From: Evansella alkalicola
GTDB lineage: Bacteria > Bacillota > Bacilli > Bacillales > Salisediminibacteriaceae
NCBI RefSeq assembly: GCF_019042735.1
Contig: NZ_JAHQCR010000050.1
Location: forward strand, 62,001 to 126,000
Reading direction: 5' to 3'
Length of the DNA: 64,000 nucleotides
Shown here: positions 8,828 through 18,681 of the stretch, piece by piece
How positions within the stretch are numbered: position 1 is the first letter of the stretch
Layout of the letters: each line of letters begins with the position of its first letter
Made by a program: the position numbers and the translations under genes
Notes under the pieces: generated by a model
Seen by the model: only the letters and a program-made list of their open reading frames with translations
Told to the model about the DNA's origin: nothing
Databases searched by the model: none

Positions 8828-9181
8828 TTATCCTATAACAGATCCTTTGCTTAAATAGAGTAATGATTCTAGTAAGAGGAGGTCCTTTAGGCTACCCGTT
8901 ACTGAAATATCTCCCCTGTTTTTCATTGCCAATAAAAAATCGTCTCCTTGAAGGAGTTCACTCAATTGTTTGCTTTCTCCTTCAATACGAATATCATAAC
9001 TTTCCTCGTCATCAATTAAATTTTTCAAAATAACTTCTGACTCGCGAAAGTGTAACATCCAGGTGCCATGATCACCACTATTAATACATATATTAAAATT
9101 GGCTTTTTCCAATAATCCTTCCAAATGTCTTGCTTTTCGTAAACGGTCAACAGCATTCGCAACAATTTGATTCAAGTTCAT
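8828..9181 (-). CDS. yusD: SCP-2 sterol-carrier-like domain protein YusD
   Basis: 117 aa, soluble, single SCP2-like domain: alternating hydrophobic strands and the segment WMLHFRESEVILKNLIDD resembling the lipid-carrier fold. No enzyme motif is visible. Such small SCP2 proteins bind hydrophobic ligands, but the ligand here is unknown. Start has AAGGCGGG upstream. It stands where yusD does in B. subtilis, between metNPQ and gcvH. Confidence 0.65.
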   Translation of the reverse strand: MNLNQIVANAVDRLRKARHLEGLLEKANFNICINSGDHGTWMLHFRESEVILKNLIDDEESYDIRIEGESKQLSELLQGDDFLLAMKNRGDISVTGSLKDLLLLESLLYLSKGSVIG

Positions 9182-9224
9182 ATTATCCCGCCTTCAGAGA
9201 TGAGTTACTTGATATATTCTATCA

Positions 9225-10508
9225 CTAGCCTATAGAATCCTTTAATTGTCCTTGATCAGGTTGCTGTTTCAACGGTTTTCGGAAGACAATAAAGAAATAT
9301 AAAGTCCCAATAACATATAAAGTAGCTGTGATTGAAAATACAATTGCATATCCTGAATATGCGCCATAAACCATTACAATCGTTGTCGAAACTGGTCCCA
9401 TTACAGCCCATCCGAGTTGAAAGACTGCCTGACCCACTGAATTTGCTAACCCTTTTATGGAGTTATCAACACTTCGCATCATTAAAGACATTTGGATTGG
9501 ATTCCCGGCATTCATTAACGCTTGGCGGAATAAGAAGCCGAAGACTGCCCAATATATATTTTGCGTATAAGCAGTGATTAATAGAAACGGTATAGATAAT
9601 AGTTGTAATACAACAACGGCCCTAACCTCTCCAAGTCTAGCTACTACTAAAGGACCAATTAATAGGGCCACCGCGGTCATCGCTTGCCCTCCTGAGATAA
9701 TTAATCCGACTAGACTATGTGAAACCTCGAAACGATCCACGAAATAAAGGTTTAGATAAGGTATGACTAGTCCAGATCCAAAGCCAATAATTATTTGTGC
9801 TACTGCAAATAGAAGGATAATTTTTATTCCTTGTCGATGCGTTTTAAACAATTTTTTAAAGGAACGGTCTTGTTTCGTTTCGACTGATAATTTTCTATCT
9901 TCCCTAATTTTACGTATAGGAATGAGAGCAGAAAAAAAGAATACAGCTCCAACAAGTAAGCTTATTCGGATACTCCATAATGGAGTAAGACCAACTATAT
10001 AATTAAAGAAGTCACTTAATGTTCCACCTAATGTATTCCCGATAACATTAGCGACCATAATAATCGCAAAATTAAAACTAAACAAATGAACTCGCTGTTT
10101 TTCTGTTGAGTTTTCCGCAAGAAGTGGAATGGAAGACACTTGAATAAAGGCCATAAACATCCCAGTCATAAAAGCGGATCCCAATAATAGTATTTCAATG
10201 GATAAGGTTGCTCGTAATAACAAGCTAAATGCAGCAAAAACGGCTCCAACATAAATCACTTTTTTTCTACCAATACGGTCGCTCAGAATTCCTGCCGGTA
10301 AAAGGAGTAATGCTGTAGCAATGGACTGCATGGCAATCACAGAACCATTCATCTGATCATCGTAGCCTAGCTCTCGTATATAATAATTGTAAATGATCAT
10401 AAAAATACCCATACCTATATGGGCGAGGATGGAGCTTAAGAGGAATAATCTAACGTTTTTGTTATAACCTTTGAATTGGGTAGACCAATCCCCAACAAAC
10501 TTCCCCAT
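9225..10508 (-). CDS. Major facilitator superfamily transporter
   Basis: 427 aa with twelve predicted membrane segments and a central hydrophilic loop (about residues 198-225). The MFS motif A is seen after helix 2 as GILSDRIGRKK. Proton-coupled export or uptake of a small solute is likely; the substrate cannot be told from sequence. SD GGAAGGGG precedes the ATG. It is monocistronic or co-read with yusD, 43 nt downstream. It has no counterpart in the B. subtilis yus region that I recall, so it may be a lineage-specific insertion. Confidence 0.85.
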   Translation of the reverse strand: MGKFVGDWSTQFKGYNKNVRLFLLSSILAHIGMGIFMIIYNYYIRELGYDDQMNGSVIAMQSIATALLLLPAGILSDRIGRKKVIYVGAVFAAFSLLLRATLSIEILLLGSAFMTGMFMAFIQVSSIPLLAENSTEKQRVHLFSFNFAIIMVANVIGNTLGGTLSDFFNYIVGLTPLWSIRISLLVGAVFFFSALIPIRKIREDRKLSVETKQDRSFKKLFKTHRQGIKIILLFAVAQIIIGFGSGLVIPYLNLYFVDRFEVSHSLVGLIISGGQAMTAVALLIGPLVVARLGEVRAVVVLQLLSIPFLLITAYTQNIYWAVFGFLFRQALMNAGNPIQMSLMMRSVDNSIKGLANSVGQAVFQLGWAVMGPVSTTIVMVYGAYSGYAIVFSITATLYVIGTLYFFIVFRKPLKQQPDQGQLKDSIG

Positions 10509-10649
10509 ACTTTCTTACCCCTTCCTGCCTTTAAAAATTAAATTTCTTCAAATTAATATTTCGTCACCCTAAGTAATAATAGCTTACTGGAAGTCTTTTG
10601 AAAAGGATTATTTTTGGTTGAGTTACATCGTTTTTTAGGAAAGGGAATA

Positions 10650-10684
10650 AAAAAAACCACCCATCCAAAGCGAGGATGAGTGAT
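10650..10684 (-). terminator. Terminator of yusG
   Basis: Stem CACTCATCC / GGATGGGTG followed by eight Ts on the minus strand, about 50 nt after the yusG stop. Confidence 0.85.
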
Positions 10685-10731
10685 CTTCAATGGCAAGGGT
10701 GCATTCAAAGCCTAGCAATTCCTAACAATCA

Positions 10732-11061
10732 TTAGCACCAGCCCATGTCGCAACCTTCAACGTAAGATTTAGGTTGTTCTGGCTGCTTCGCCTTTCCTTT
10801 TTGTCCTAAGTTCTTGTATATTTTATTATTATCAATTTCGAAGCCCTCTGCCATCTCATATTCATATTTATGGCCGTGATGTTTGAATTTTCCTATCTTC
10901 TCGTTATTATGATACAACACCGTTTCCCCGCTGTTTTCTTCCTTCTGAGCAACCTGATCAGTAATATCGATATGGGATTTAGGTTCATGCTCACTAGCAA
11001 GATTCATTGCTGCTGGATCAACAATTGATTGCTCATCGTAATACCCATTCGTTTTATCCAT
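10732..11061 (-). CDS. yusG: YusG-like small protein (DUF2553 type)
   Basis: 109 aa, hydrophilic, no membrane segment. The middle (GETVLYHNNEKIGKFKHHGH...YEMAEGFEIDNNKIYKN) and the C-terminal EGCDMGWC resemble the YusG/DUF2553 family, from memory of that family. The N-terminal 30 residues look like an added disordered extension. The terminal CxxxxC could bind metal or form a disulfide. Function is unknown. Position next to gcvH matches B. subtilis yusG. Confidence 0.55.
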   Translation of the reverse strand: MDKTNGYYDEQSIVDPAAMNLASEHEPKSHIDITDQVAQKEENSGETVLYHNNEKIGKFKHHGHKYEYEMAEGFEIDNNKIYKNLGQKGKAKQPEQPKSYVEGCDMGWC

Positions 11062-11156
11062 GCTAATCCCTCCCTTGATATATGATTATGGTTTGCATTT
11101 TTCACTTAACGAAAACAATGAAATTCACACCAACTTCACCTTTTATAACCAAAAAA

Positions 11157-11178
11157 AGACCTGGAATAACCAGATCTT
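11157..11178 (-). terminator. Terminator of gcvH
   Basis: Stem AAGATCTGG / CCAGGTCTT with a 4-5 nt loop and seven Ts on the minus strand, 20 nt past the gcvH stop. Confidence 0.85.
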
Positions 11179-11198
11179 CTTCAATCATAGTAATTAAA

Positions 11199-11585
11199 TT
11201 AATCTTCCTTAATCATTTCTTCGTATTTTTCAGGTGACATTAACTTATCGATTTCACTTTTATCAGTCGGCTCAATCACAATCATCCAAGCTTTTTCATA
11301 CGGAGATTCATTAACAAATTCAGGAGAATCCTCTAATTCTTCATTTATTTCAACCACTTTACCGCTCAATGGGGCATATAATTCTGAAACTGTTTTTACT
11401 GATTCAACACTACCAAATGGCTCATCAGCTTCAATATCATCTCCAACCTCAGGTAGCTCAACAAATACAATATCTCCAAGTTCTGACTGTGCAAAATCAG
11501 TAATACCAATCCTCACCTTGTCGCCTTCGGTTTTTACCCATTCATGTTCTTGTGAAAACTTTAAATCCTTTGGTAAGTTACTCAT
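11199..11585 (-). CDS. gcvH: GcvH, glycine cleavage system H protein
   Basis: 128 aa, normal length. Carries the lipoyl-lysine hairpin with Lys64 in ESVKTVSEL. It shuttles the aminomethyl group between the P, T and L proteins; in Bacillus it is also the first acceptor of octanoate in lipoate synthesis through LipM and LipL. The other gcv genes are not in the window, as is usual for Bacillus. Own terminator downstream. Confidence 0.97.
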   Translation of the reverse strand: MSNLPKDLKFSQEHEWVKTEGDKVRIGITDFAQSELGDIVFVELPEVGDDIEADEPFGSVESVKTVSELYAPLSGKVVEINEELEDSPEFVNESPYEKAWMIVIEPTDKSEIDKLMSPEKYEEMIKED

Positions 11586-11742
11586 GATTCGATCCCTCCA
11601 TCATCTTTTTTATACATAAAAACGAGCTCGACTTCAAATAAAACACAGGTTATGTAACTTTGAGCCCATCACGAAATATCTTCCATTTTCCACTATAGTA
11701 CATATAATGAAATGGAATCAACTATTAGTCGTAAAATATTTA

Positions 11743-12099
11743 CTATTTCCATACTTCCTCAAATGTATCTTCTTTAAACCCTACCGTCACTTTTTCTCCG
11801 TCCGTTACGATTGGTCGTTTAATGAGCATACCATCTGATGCCAAGATATCTAAAAGATCATCTTCCGTACTTGTCTTAACTTTATCCTTTAACCCAAGCT
11901 CACGATACTTCTTACCACTAGTGTTAAAAAACTTTTTTAAGTCTAGCCCACTGTTGTCGAATAACTCCTTAAGTTTTTCTTTACTTGGTGGTTCCTTCAC
12001 TATATGAATAGCATCATAAGCAATACCATTTTCATCTAACCACTTCAATGCTTTTTTACATGTCCCACAAGCTGGATATTGGTAAACCGTTAAACTCAT
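11743..12099 (-). CDS. yusI: ArsC/Spx-family protein YusI
   Basis: 118 aa thioredoxin-fold protein with CGTCKKA near the N-terminus (Cys11 and Cys14) and the family's C-terminal RPIVTD. The second Cys makes it more like the arsenate-reductase-like YusI/YffB branch, and it lacks the typical Spx length (131). Reductase activity is not shown. Position after gcvH matches B. subtilis yusI. Confidence 0.8.
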   Translation of the reverse strand: MSLTVYQYPACGTCKKALKWLDENGIAYDAIHIVKEPPSKEKLKELFDNSGLDLKKFFNTSGKKYRELGLKDKVKTSTEDDLLDILASDGMLIKRPIVTDGEKVTVGFKEDTFEEVWK

Positions 12100-12197
12100 T
12101 TGTTTCTCTCCTCCATTTCATGTGCTCACGTTCTTACTTTAGTTGAGCAGCAAATACTATCATATATTATATTCAAATAACTAGACGAATTTCCTGC

Positions 12198-12347
12198 TTA
12201 GTTTTGCTGATTTTTTGCTTCTGTATCTTCTGTTGATAGAACTTCGTAAGTCTCTTTGAGTGAATTAACTACCCCATTCTCTGTTGAAAATTCCTCAATC
12301 GCAGTGATAATTGTACCTTTTATAAATTCGTTACTTGGTTTATTCAT
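12198..12347 (-). CDS. Small hypothetical protein
   Basis: 49 aa: begins MNKPSNEFIKGTIITAIEEF and ends with a polar TEAKNQQN tail. A good AAGGAG site lies 8 nt before the ATG, and composition looks coding. Single short amphipathic helix likely; no family recognised. It stands alone between yusI and the fad operon. Confidence 0.6.
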   Translation of the reverse strand: MNKPSNEFIKGTIITAIEEFSTENGVVNSLKETYEVLSTEDTEAKNQQN

Positions 12348-12503
12348 GGTGGTACACTCCTTATTATATTTTTAGTGTATTATTGATTCCCTTAAGAAAA
12401 GTTGGAAGAAAAACATGTCAAATTACACAGTACTTTTCAAATTAGTGTTTACAAAGGCCTTCTAAGAACACTTAGCAATATATAGAAACATGGTGATAGA
12501 TGG

Positions 12504-12530
12504 CAAAAGAGCCCCACATTCGTGGGACCC
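12504..12530 (-). terminator. Terminator of the fad operon
   Basis: Minus-strand stem GGGTCCCAC / GTGGGGCTC with GAAT loop and a T run, about 100 nt after fadE. Confidence 0.8.
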
Positions 12531-12630
12531 TTCCGCTTCAATCAGAGAGGAGAATGCCTTCCTTTTAGAAAGGAGGAATTATTTAATTGGAGCACGATGC
12601 CCCAAAGTTGAAATCTAAATTAAAGTTTTA

Positions 12631-14412
12631 TTACACTACATATTTTTCAGCATCGATAATTAATGCTGCTACTTCACGCTTTTTAGCTACTACATTAACT
12701 GGCGTATGGCGAGTTAGTTTTTTCAGGATAGACAGCATTGTTCTTAAGCTGTCACCATCCTCTAGTGCTACTAATGATTCTTTCGCAATTGCTTCAATTT
12801 TGTTGAATGATTCTTGCGTAAATACTTCTGTTAACAATAACTTCGTAGACGCTTTATCTAGACCGTCCTTAGCAATTGCTTTCTCAGTACGTAATACACA
12901 AGATTCAATATTGAAGATTTCAGATACAATGTCAGCCACATTTGCAAGCATCTCTTGTTCCTTCTGTAAACCTTCACCATATTTCTGAACTGCAGTACCA
13001 GCAATCATCATAAAGATCTTTTTAGCATTTTCTAACAAGTATTTCTCTTGCTCTAATGGCTCATCACCAACTTCTTGAGGCATCATCATCATGAGCTCTT
13101 CTTGAAGGGAACCTGCCTGCTCTAATAAAGGAAGCTCACCTTTCATTGCCTTTCTCATGATTGTCCCAGGTACAAGCATTCTGTTAATTTCATTTGTACC
13201 TTCAAATATGCGGTTAATTCTAGAGTTTCGGTACATGGATTCTACTTCGTACTCACTCATGAAGCCATATCCACCATGAATTTGAACTGCTTCATCAACT
13301 ACAAAATCAAGTACTTCAGAAGCAAAGAATTTATTTAATGAACATTCAATTGCATATTCACCAATTGCTTTACCTACAACCTTGCCATCCTTCTGCTCTT
13401 CGTCGGTTAATGCAGAAAAAGCGTCGTCAATCAATCCAGCTGTACGGTAAATTGTACTTTCTGCTGCATAAGTTTTTGCAGCCATTTCCGCTAGCTTCTT
13501 CTGAATTAAAGTAAACTTAGAGATCGGTAATTTAAATTGCTTTCGTTGATTTGCATATTTTGTTGCAACTTCAATAGCATATTTTGAACCACCGACACAA
13601 CCTACTCCAAGCTTCCAACGACCAATGTTTAAGATGTTAAAGGCAATAACGTGACCTTTTCCAATTTCACCTAATACGTTTTCAACAGGTACTAGTGTAT
13701 CTTCAAGAATTAAAGTTCGCGTTGAGGAGCCTTTAATACCCATTTTCTTTTCTTCTGGTCCTGTTGAAACTCCTTCAAAGTCTTTTTCTACAATAAATGC
13801 TGTAAATTTGTCCCCATCGATTTTAGCATAAACAACAAATACATCAGCAAATCCAGCGTTAGTAATCCATTGCTTTTCACCGTTTAAAACATAGTGAGTT
13901 CCCGCTTCATTTAGCTTTGCAGTTGTTTTTGCACTAAGTGCATCAGAACCAGAACTTGGCTCCGTTAATGCATAGGCGGCTAGTTTTTCACCAGTAGCAA
14001 GCTCTGGAAGGTATTTTTGCTTTTGCTCCTCTGATCCAAAGAATACAATCGGTAATGAACCAATCCCAACGTGTGCCCCATGAGAGAGCGAGAAAGAACC
14101 TGCACGGGAAAACTTCTCTGTAATAAGAGAGGAACTGATTTTATCAAGACCAATTCCACCGTACTCTTCAGGAACATCAGCACCTAATAGACCAAGTTCA
14201 CCAGCTTGCTTTAATAGTCTTACAGAAATATCAAATTGATGTTCTTCAATTTTTTCGATTTCTGGAACAACTTGCTCAACAACAAAATCCTCCGTTGTTT
14301 TTGCAATCATTTCATGCTCATCTGTTAAATCTTCTGGTGTGAAAACTCGATCTGGTGTAAGCTCCTCTAGTAAGAAGCCACCACCTTTTACTGTTTTATC
14401 AGCTGTCGCCAT
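12631..14412 (-). CDS. fadE: FadE, acyl-CoA dehydrogenase
   Basis: 593 aa, longer than the 380-aa short-chain enzymes because of a C-terminal helical extension like that of VLCAD/ACAD9 types. FAD-dependent first step of beta-oxidation. Visible family signatures are AYALTEPSSGSDA, WITNAGFADVFVVYAKI, QIHGGYGFMSEYEVE and RIFEGTNEINRM, the last holding the catalytic glutamate of this subgroup. Third gene of fadN-fadA-fadE, 60 nt after fadA. B. subtilis yusJ is the counterpart. Confidence 0.95.
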   Translation of the reverse strand: MATADKTVKGGGFLLEELTPDRVFTPEDLTDEHEMIAKTTEDFVVEQVVPEIEKIEEHQFDISVRLLKQAGELGLLGADVPEEYGGIGLDKISSSLITEKFSRAGSFSLSHGAHVGIGSLPIVFFGSEEQKQKYLPELATGEKLAAYALTEPSSGSDALSAKTTAKLNEAGTHYVLNGEKQWITNAGFADVFVVYAKIDGDKFTAFIVEKDFEGVSTGPEEKKMGIKGSSTRTLILEDTLVPVENVLGEIGKGHVIAFNILNIGRWKLGVGCVGGSKYAIEVATKYANQRKQFKLPISKFTLIQKKLAEMAAKTYAAESTIYRTAGLIDDAFSALTDEEQKDGKVVGKAIGEYAIECSLNKFFASEVLDFVVDEAVQIHGGYGFMSEYEVESMYRNSRINRIFEGTNEINRMLVPGTIMRKAMKGELPLLEQAGSLQEELMMMMPQEVGDEPLEQEKYLLENAKKIFMMIAGTAVQKYGEGLQKEQEMLANVADIVSEIFNIESCVLRTEKAIAKDGLDKASTKLLLTEVFTQESFNKIEAIAKESLVALEDGDSLRTMLSILKKLTRHTPVNVVAKKREVAALIIDAEKYVV

Positions 14413-14472
14413 TATTCATTCCCCCTATATTTGGTATCCGTACATACAACAATCTATGACACTAGTAAATTA

Positions 14473-15651
14473 CTAAATTAGCTCAAACACTCCTGCTGCG
14501 CCCATTCCGCCACCAATACACATCGTTACTACGCCAAATTGTTCTCCACGACGCTTCATTTCATGAACAAGACTTAAAGTCAGCTTTGTTCCAGTACAGC
14601 CAAGTGGATGTCCGAGTGCGATAGCACCACCATTTACGTTCACTTTATCTTGATCGAGACCGAGATGACGGATAACTTGAAGAGATTGAGATGCAAATGC
14701 TTCATTTAGTTCAAATAATCCTATATCAGCTAATTCTAGCCCAGCCATTTTCACAGCTCTTGGAATTGCTTCAACTGGACCGATACCCATTACTTCTGGA
14801 GCTACCCCAGCAACAGTAAAGGAACGGAATTTAACAAGTGGTGTTAAACCATCTGCTTCTGCCACTTCACGGTCCATTACTAGAACAGAGGCTGCACCAT
14901 CACTCATTTGTGACGCGTTTCCTGCTGTTACAGAACCTTTCACATGGAATGCAGGTCTTAGTTTTGCTAACGTTTCAAGACTAGTTTCAGGACGTACTCC
15001 CTCGTCTTGCTCTAAAAGTACTTCTTTTTCAACGAGCTTATGTTTTGCATCAACGGAACGAAGTGTAACTGGAACTGGAACAATTTCGTCTTTAAATTTT
15101 CCATTAGCTAGGGCTTGTGCTGCTCTTTTATGACTTTCAACTGCAAAAGCGTCCTGGTCCTCACGGCTAATTTCATATCTTCTAGCTACTTCTTCAGCTG
15201 TGTGACCCATGCCCATGTAATACTCTGGTGCATTTTCTACAAGCGTTGGGTTCGGTGCAATCACATGTCCCCCCATTGGAATTAAACTCATAGATTCAGC
15301 TCCACCAGCTATAATCGCTTTTGAATTACCTAACATAATTCGCTCTGCAGCATAAGCAATACTTTGAAGTCCAGAAGAACAATAGCGATTGATTGTAATC
15401 GCAGGAACAGTTTCAGGAAGTCCAGCTATGGCAGATATGTTTCGCGCCATATTCATTCCTTGTTCTGCTTCTGGCATCGCACACCCAATGATGACGTCCT
15501 CAATTCTTGATGCATCAAAATCATTGGCCCGTTTTAACGTTTCCTTTATTGTTAATGCTCCTAAATCGTCAGGTCTAACATTGGCTAATGTTCCTTTTTT
15601 TGCTTTTCCTACAGGTGTTCTCGCACCTGAAACGATGACAGCTTCTCTCAA
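14473..15651 (-). CDS. fadA: FadA, acetyl-CoA acyltransferase (3-ketoacyl-CoA thiolase)
   Basis: 392 aa thiolase that cleaves 3-ketoacyl-CoA to acetyl-CoA and a shortened acyl-CoA. Active residues: nucleophile Cys91 in NRYCSSGLQ, His348 in GHPLG and second Cys378 in CIGGGMGAA, all intact. Starts 15 nt after fadN on the same transcript; B. subtilis yusK is the counterpart. Confidence 0.97.
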   Translation of the reverse strand: MREAVIVSGARTPVGKAKKGTLANVRPDDLGALTIKETLKRANDFDASRIEDVIIGCAMPEAEQGMNMARNISAIAGLPETVPAITINRYCSSGLQSIAYAAERIMLGNSKAIIAGGAESMSLIPMGGHVIAPNPTLVENAPEYYMGMGHTAEEVARRYEISREDQDAFAVESHKRAAQALANGKFKDEIVPVPVTLRSVDAKHKLVEKEVLLEQDEGVRPETSLETLAKLRPAFHVKGSVTAGNASQMSDGAASVLVMDREVAEADGLTPLVKFRSFTVAGVAPEVMGIGPVEAIPRAVKMAGLELADIGLFELNEAFASQSLQVIRHLGLDQDKVNVNGGAIALGHPLGCTGTKLTLSLVHEMKRRGEQFGVVTMCIGGGMGAAGVFELI

Positions 15652-15666
15652 GTAATTCCCCTCCTT

Positions 15667-18057
15667 CTAGTTACGTAATGGTTTCCCTTTTTGAAGCATG
15701 TGAGCCATTCGTTGCTGCGTTTTCGGCTCCCCTACAAGACTTAAGAATGCTTCCCGTTCAATATCTAGTAAATATTGCTCATCAACTTCCGTACCCTTAG
15801 CAACGCGACCACCAGCAATAGTAAATGCAAGCTTCTCTGCAATTTTCATATCATGATCTGAAATATAACCACTTAATTGCATCTGTTTCGCTCCAAGTAG
15901 CATTGTTGCATAACCTGTTTCACCAACAACTGGAATTTTCTTTCTTTCCGGTGGCTGGTACCCTTGATTTGCAAGATGTAATACTGTTTGTTTTGCATCA
16001 TGAAGGAGGTGATCACCATTCATGCTGATACTATCCTGCGGACGAATAAATCCATGTTGCACTGCTTCATGAGCACTTGTGCTTACTTTTGCCATAGCGA
16101 TTGTTTCGAAAACTTGGTTAGCGACTGCTTGAAGGTCAATTTGAGCTCCTTCAGGTAACTTTTCAATCTGACGGAGGTAAAGCTCTTTATTACCACCACC
16201 ACCTGGTATTAATCCAACACCTACTTCAACAAGACCCATATATGTTTCCATTGAAGCTTGAATTCGAGCTGCTGGTAAACTTATTTCCGTTCCTCCACCC
16301 AACGTCATGCCAAACGGCGCTGCGACAATTGGCTTGCCTGAATACCTTATTTTGGCCATCGTGTCTTGGAATTTTCGAACTACAAGGTCTAATTCTGGAA
16401 AATTAAAGTCTTGTGCCTCCATCAGAATCATCATCAAGTTAGCACCTACACAGAAGTTTTTCCCTTGGTTATTAATAACCATCCCTTTGTAGTTCTTCTC
16501 CACTTCATCTATTGCTTTTCCGATCATTTGTAAAACATCTAATCCTATAGAGTTATTTGGTGAAGTGAATTCTAATACAGCAACATCATCTCCAATGTCT
16601 ACGAGTGATGCGCCAGCGTTCTTGACAATAATATTACTACTGTCGTTTTTCAACGCTTTTATATTAATTACCTTTGAATTCAGATCTGCTTTTACATACT
16701 CCCCATTATGGTAGTATTCGTTATAAGCTTTGTAGAAGGAAGTGTGTCCTTTATCAAGCATCTCCTTTATCCAAGCAGGTACCTCGACACCTTCTTCTTC
16801 CATACGTTGCACTGATTTTTCAAGGCCAATGGCATCCCAAGTTTCAAATGGTCCTAGTTCCCATCCGAATCCCCACTTCATAGCATTATCTACTGCATAA
16901 ATGGAATCAGCTACCTCGTAACATTTTTCTGCTGTGTATAATAAAACAGGCTTCAATATATTCCAAACGAGTTCCCCAGCCCTGTCATCTGCATAAACAA
17001 GCGCTTTCATTTTATCTGCTCTTGATTTAGCCTGCTTACTTTTCTGAACGGAAGCAGATTTTAGCTTTTTACGCGGAACATATTCCATCGTCTCGTAATC
17101 AAGCTCTAGTATTTCGCTTCCTTTTTCACCCTTCTGCTTTAAGTAAAAGCCTTGACCACTTTTGCTTCCAAGCCAACCTTTTTCTGCCATATCTCTCATG
17201 AAGGCAGGTGGATCAAAGACCTCTTTTTCTTCCCCATCCACTTCATCGTAAACGTTTTTAGCAACATGAAGGAATGTGTCCAAGCCTACAACATCTAAAG
17301 TTCTAAATGTAGCACTTTTTGGACGACCAAGGGCCGGGCCAGTTACTGAATCAACTTCCCCAACTGAATAGCCTCGTTCAACCATTTCCTTCACCGTTAC
17401 AAGTAGCCCATACGTCCCGATACGGTTTGCGATAAAGTTAGGAGTGTCTTTCGCTTCTACAACACCCTTACCTAAAACATCCTCACCAAATGTACGTATG
17501 AAATTGAATACCTCATCACTCGTGTCCTTTGTTCGAATCACTTCGAGAAGCTTTAAGTAACGTGGTGGATTAAAGAAGTGAGTGCCTAGAAAATGTTTTC
17601 TAAAGTCCTCAGATCGCCCTTCCGCCATTGCCTCTATCGATATTCCCGATGTATTTGAACTTACAATACTTCCTGGCTTACGGTGTGCATCCACCTGTTC
17701 AAAAACTTTTTTCTTAATGTCCAAGTTCTCTACTACAACTTCAATGATCCAGTCCACCTCTGAAAGACGTTCCATATCATCTGTCATATTCCCCGCTTCA
17801 ATTAAAGAAGCATTTTCTTTTCTCGCAAGAGGTGCTGGCTTTTGTTTTGCTAATTTTTTTATGGACTCAGCAGCTAAACGGTTGCGAACTACTTTATCCT
17901 CTAGGCTTAATCCCTTTTTTTCTTCTGCTGGAGTCAATTCCCTTGGAACAATATCCAGTAACAATGTTGGAATACCAATATTCGCAAGATGCGCCGCGAT
18001 ACCAGAACCCATTACACCAGAGCCTAATACTGCAACTTTACCAATTCTTCCTACCAT
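15667..18057 (-). CDS. fadN: FadN, 3-hydroxyacyl-CoA dehydrogenase / enoyl-CoA hydratase
   Basis: About 796 aa bifunctional enzyme. The NAD-binding dehydrogenase comes first (GSGVMGSGIAAHLA near the N-terminus; HFFNPPRYLKLLEVI), and a crotonase-type hydratase domain follows (about 490-720, with GMTLGGGTEISL and GLIPGGGGN). This order is the reverse of E. coli FadB and is the Bacillus FadN type. I start it at MVGRIGKV because AGGAGG lies 6 nt upstream; an in-frame ATG 14 codons earlier falls inside the FadR operator and has no binding site. First gene of the operon. Confidence 0.96.
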   Translation of the reverse strand: MVGRIGKVAVLGSGVMGSGIAAHLANIGIPTLLLDIVPRELTPAEEKKGLSLEDKVVRNRLAAESIKKLAKQKPAPLARKENASLIEAGNMTDDMERLSEVDWIIEVVVENLDIKKKVFEQVDAHRKPGSIVSSNTSGISIEAMAEGRSEDFRKHFLGTHFFNPPRYLKLLEVIRTKDTSDEVFNFIRTFGEDVLGKGVVEAKDTPNFIANRIGTYGLLVTVKEMVERGYSVGEVDSVTGPALGRPKSATFRTLDVVGLDTFLHVAKNVYDEVDGEEKEVFDPPAFMRDMAEKGWLGSKSGQGFYLKQKGEKGSEILELDYETMEYVPRKKLKSASVQKSKQAKSRADKMKALVYADDRAGELVWNILKPVLLYTAEKCYEVADSIYAVDNAMKWGFGWELGPFETWDAIGLEKSVQRMEEEGVEVPAWIKEMLDKGHTSFYKAYNEYYHNGEYVKADLNSKVINIKALKNDSSNIIVKNAGASLVDIGDDVAVLEFTSPNNSIGLDVLQMIGKAIDEVEKNYKGMVINNQGKNFCVGANLMMILMEAQDFNFPELDLVVRKFQDTMAKIRYSGKPIVAAPFGMTLGGGTEISLPAARIQASMETYMGLVEVGVGLIPGGGGNKELYLRQIEKLPEGAQIDLQAVANQVFETIAMAKVSTSAHEAVQHGFIRPQDSISMNGDHLLHDAKQTVLHLANQGYQPPERKKIPVVGETGYATMLLGAKQMQLSGYISDHDMKIAEKLAFTIAGGRVAKGTEVDEQYLLDIEREAFLSLVGEPKTQQRMAHMLQKGKPLRN

Positions 18058-18080
18058 AAGTACCTCCTTCTCCCACTCTT

Positions 18081-18098
18081 TGAATGAATACTCATTCA
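18081..18098 (-). promoter_or_regulatory. FadR operator of the fad operon
   Basis: TGAATGAATACTCATTCA is a perfect match to the B. subtilis FadR (TetR family) box TGAATGAnTAnTCATTCA. It ends 23 nt before the chosen fadN start, in the 5' leader. FadR releases DNA on binding long-chain acyl-CoA, so the operon should be induced by fatty acids. The fadR gene is not in the window. Confidence 0.93.
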
Positions 18099-18334
18099 TT
18101 TTTTGAGTAAAAAATTTTGCACATTTAAGTGCATCAATTTGTTCACGAAATGTCTACATCTAATACTATATTAAATTTTATTCATTCTCGCAACAATAAA
18201 GACTGAAAATTTTATAGATTTTTGCAAATTGAGAGTTCTGTGACGTTCTATTTTAGTTCGTATAGGCTTTTTTCCTTTGAGAACAATAATGAAAGATAAG
18301 CACAATTTTTGTGTTAACAAAGGAGGAAATAATA

Positions 18335-18661
18335 ATGCAGCAACAACAAAACGCTATGGGGCAAGGGCAGCAGCAGGGTGTTATGACCCAACCACCTAAT
18401 GTAGTAACAACGAAAGATCACTTGTACATTACAGACATGCTTTCATGGAATTTGCTTTCAATGAAAAAAGCACATCATTTTGCACAACAATGTCAAGATC
18501 CACAAGTATCACAAGCACTAGAAAAAGCAGGTAATATGCACCATAAGCATTATCAAACATTACTTAACCATCTTAATCAACAACAGCAAATGCAGCAACA
18601 GCAGTATATGCAACAGCAGCAATCACAACAACAAATGCAACAGCAAAATCCGATTCAGTAA
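18335..18661 (+). CDS. CotF-family spore coat protein 1
   Basis: 108 aa. A central helical CotF-like segment (VTTKDHLYITDMLSWNLLSMKKAHHFAQQ) is flanked by Gln-rich tails, the C-terminal one an almost pure Gln/Met stretch. AGGAGG lies 8 nt before the ATG; an in-frame ATG eight codons earlier overlaps that site. Position just after fad matches B. subtilis yusN. Expected to be made in the mother cell late in sporulation. First of a two-gene operon. Confidence 0.82.
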   Translation: MQQQQNAMGQGQQQGVMTQPPNVVTTKDHLYITDMLSWNLLSMKKAHHFAQQCQDPQVSQALEKAGNMHHKHYQTLLNHLNQQQQMQQQQYMQQQQSQQQMQQQNPIQ

Positions 18662-18681
18662 ATTGGAAGGAGGATATTCAT

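Noticed and set aside
12587..12988. 133-codon plus-strand frame opposite fadE
   Set aside because: Antisense to the conserved C-terminal region of fadE; composition is a mirror of that gene.
17582..18106. 174-codon plus-strand frame opposite fadN
   Set aside because: Lies antisense to a clear enzyme, low-complexity Ser/Leu/Ile-rich translation, and no binding site.
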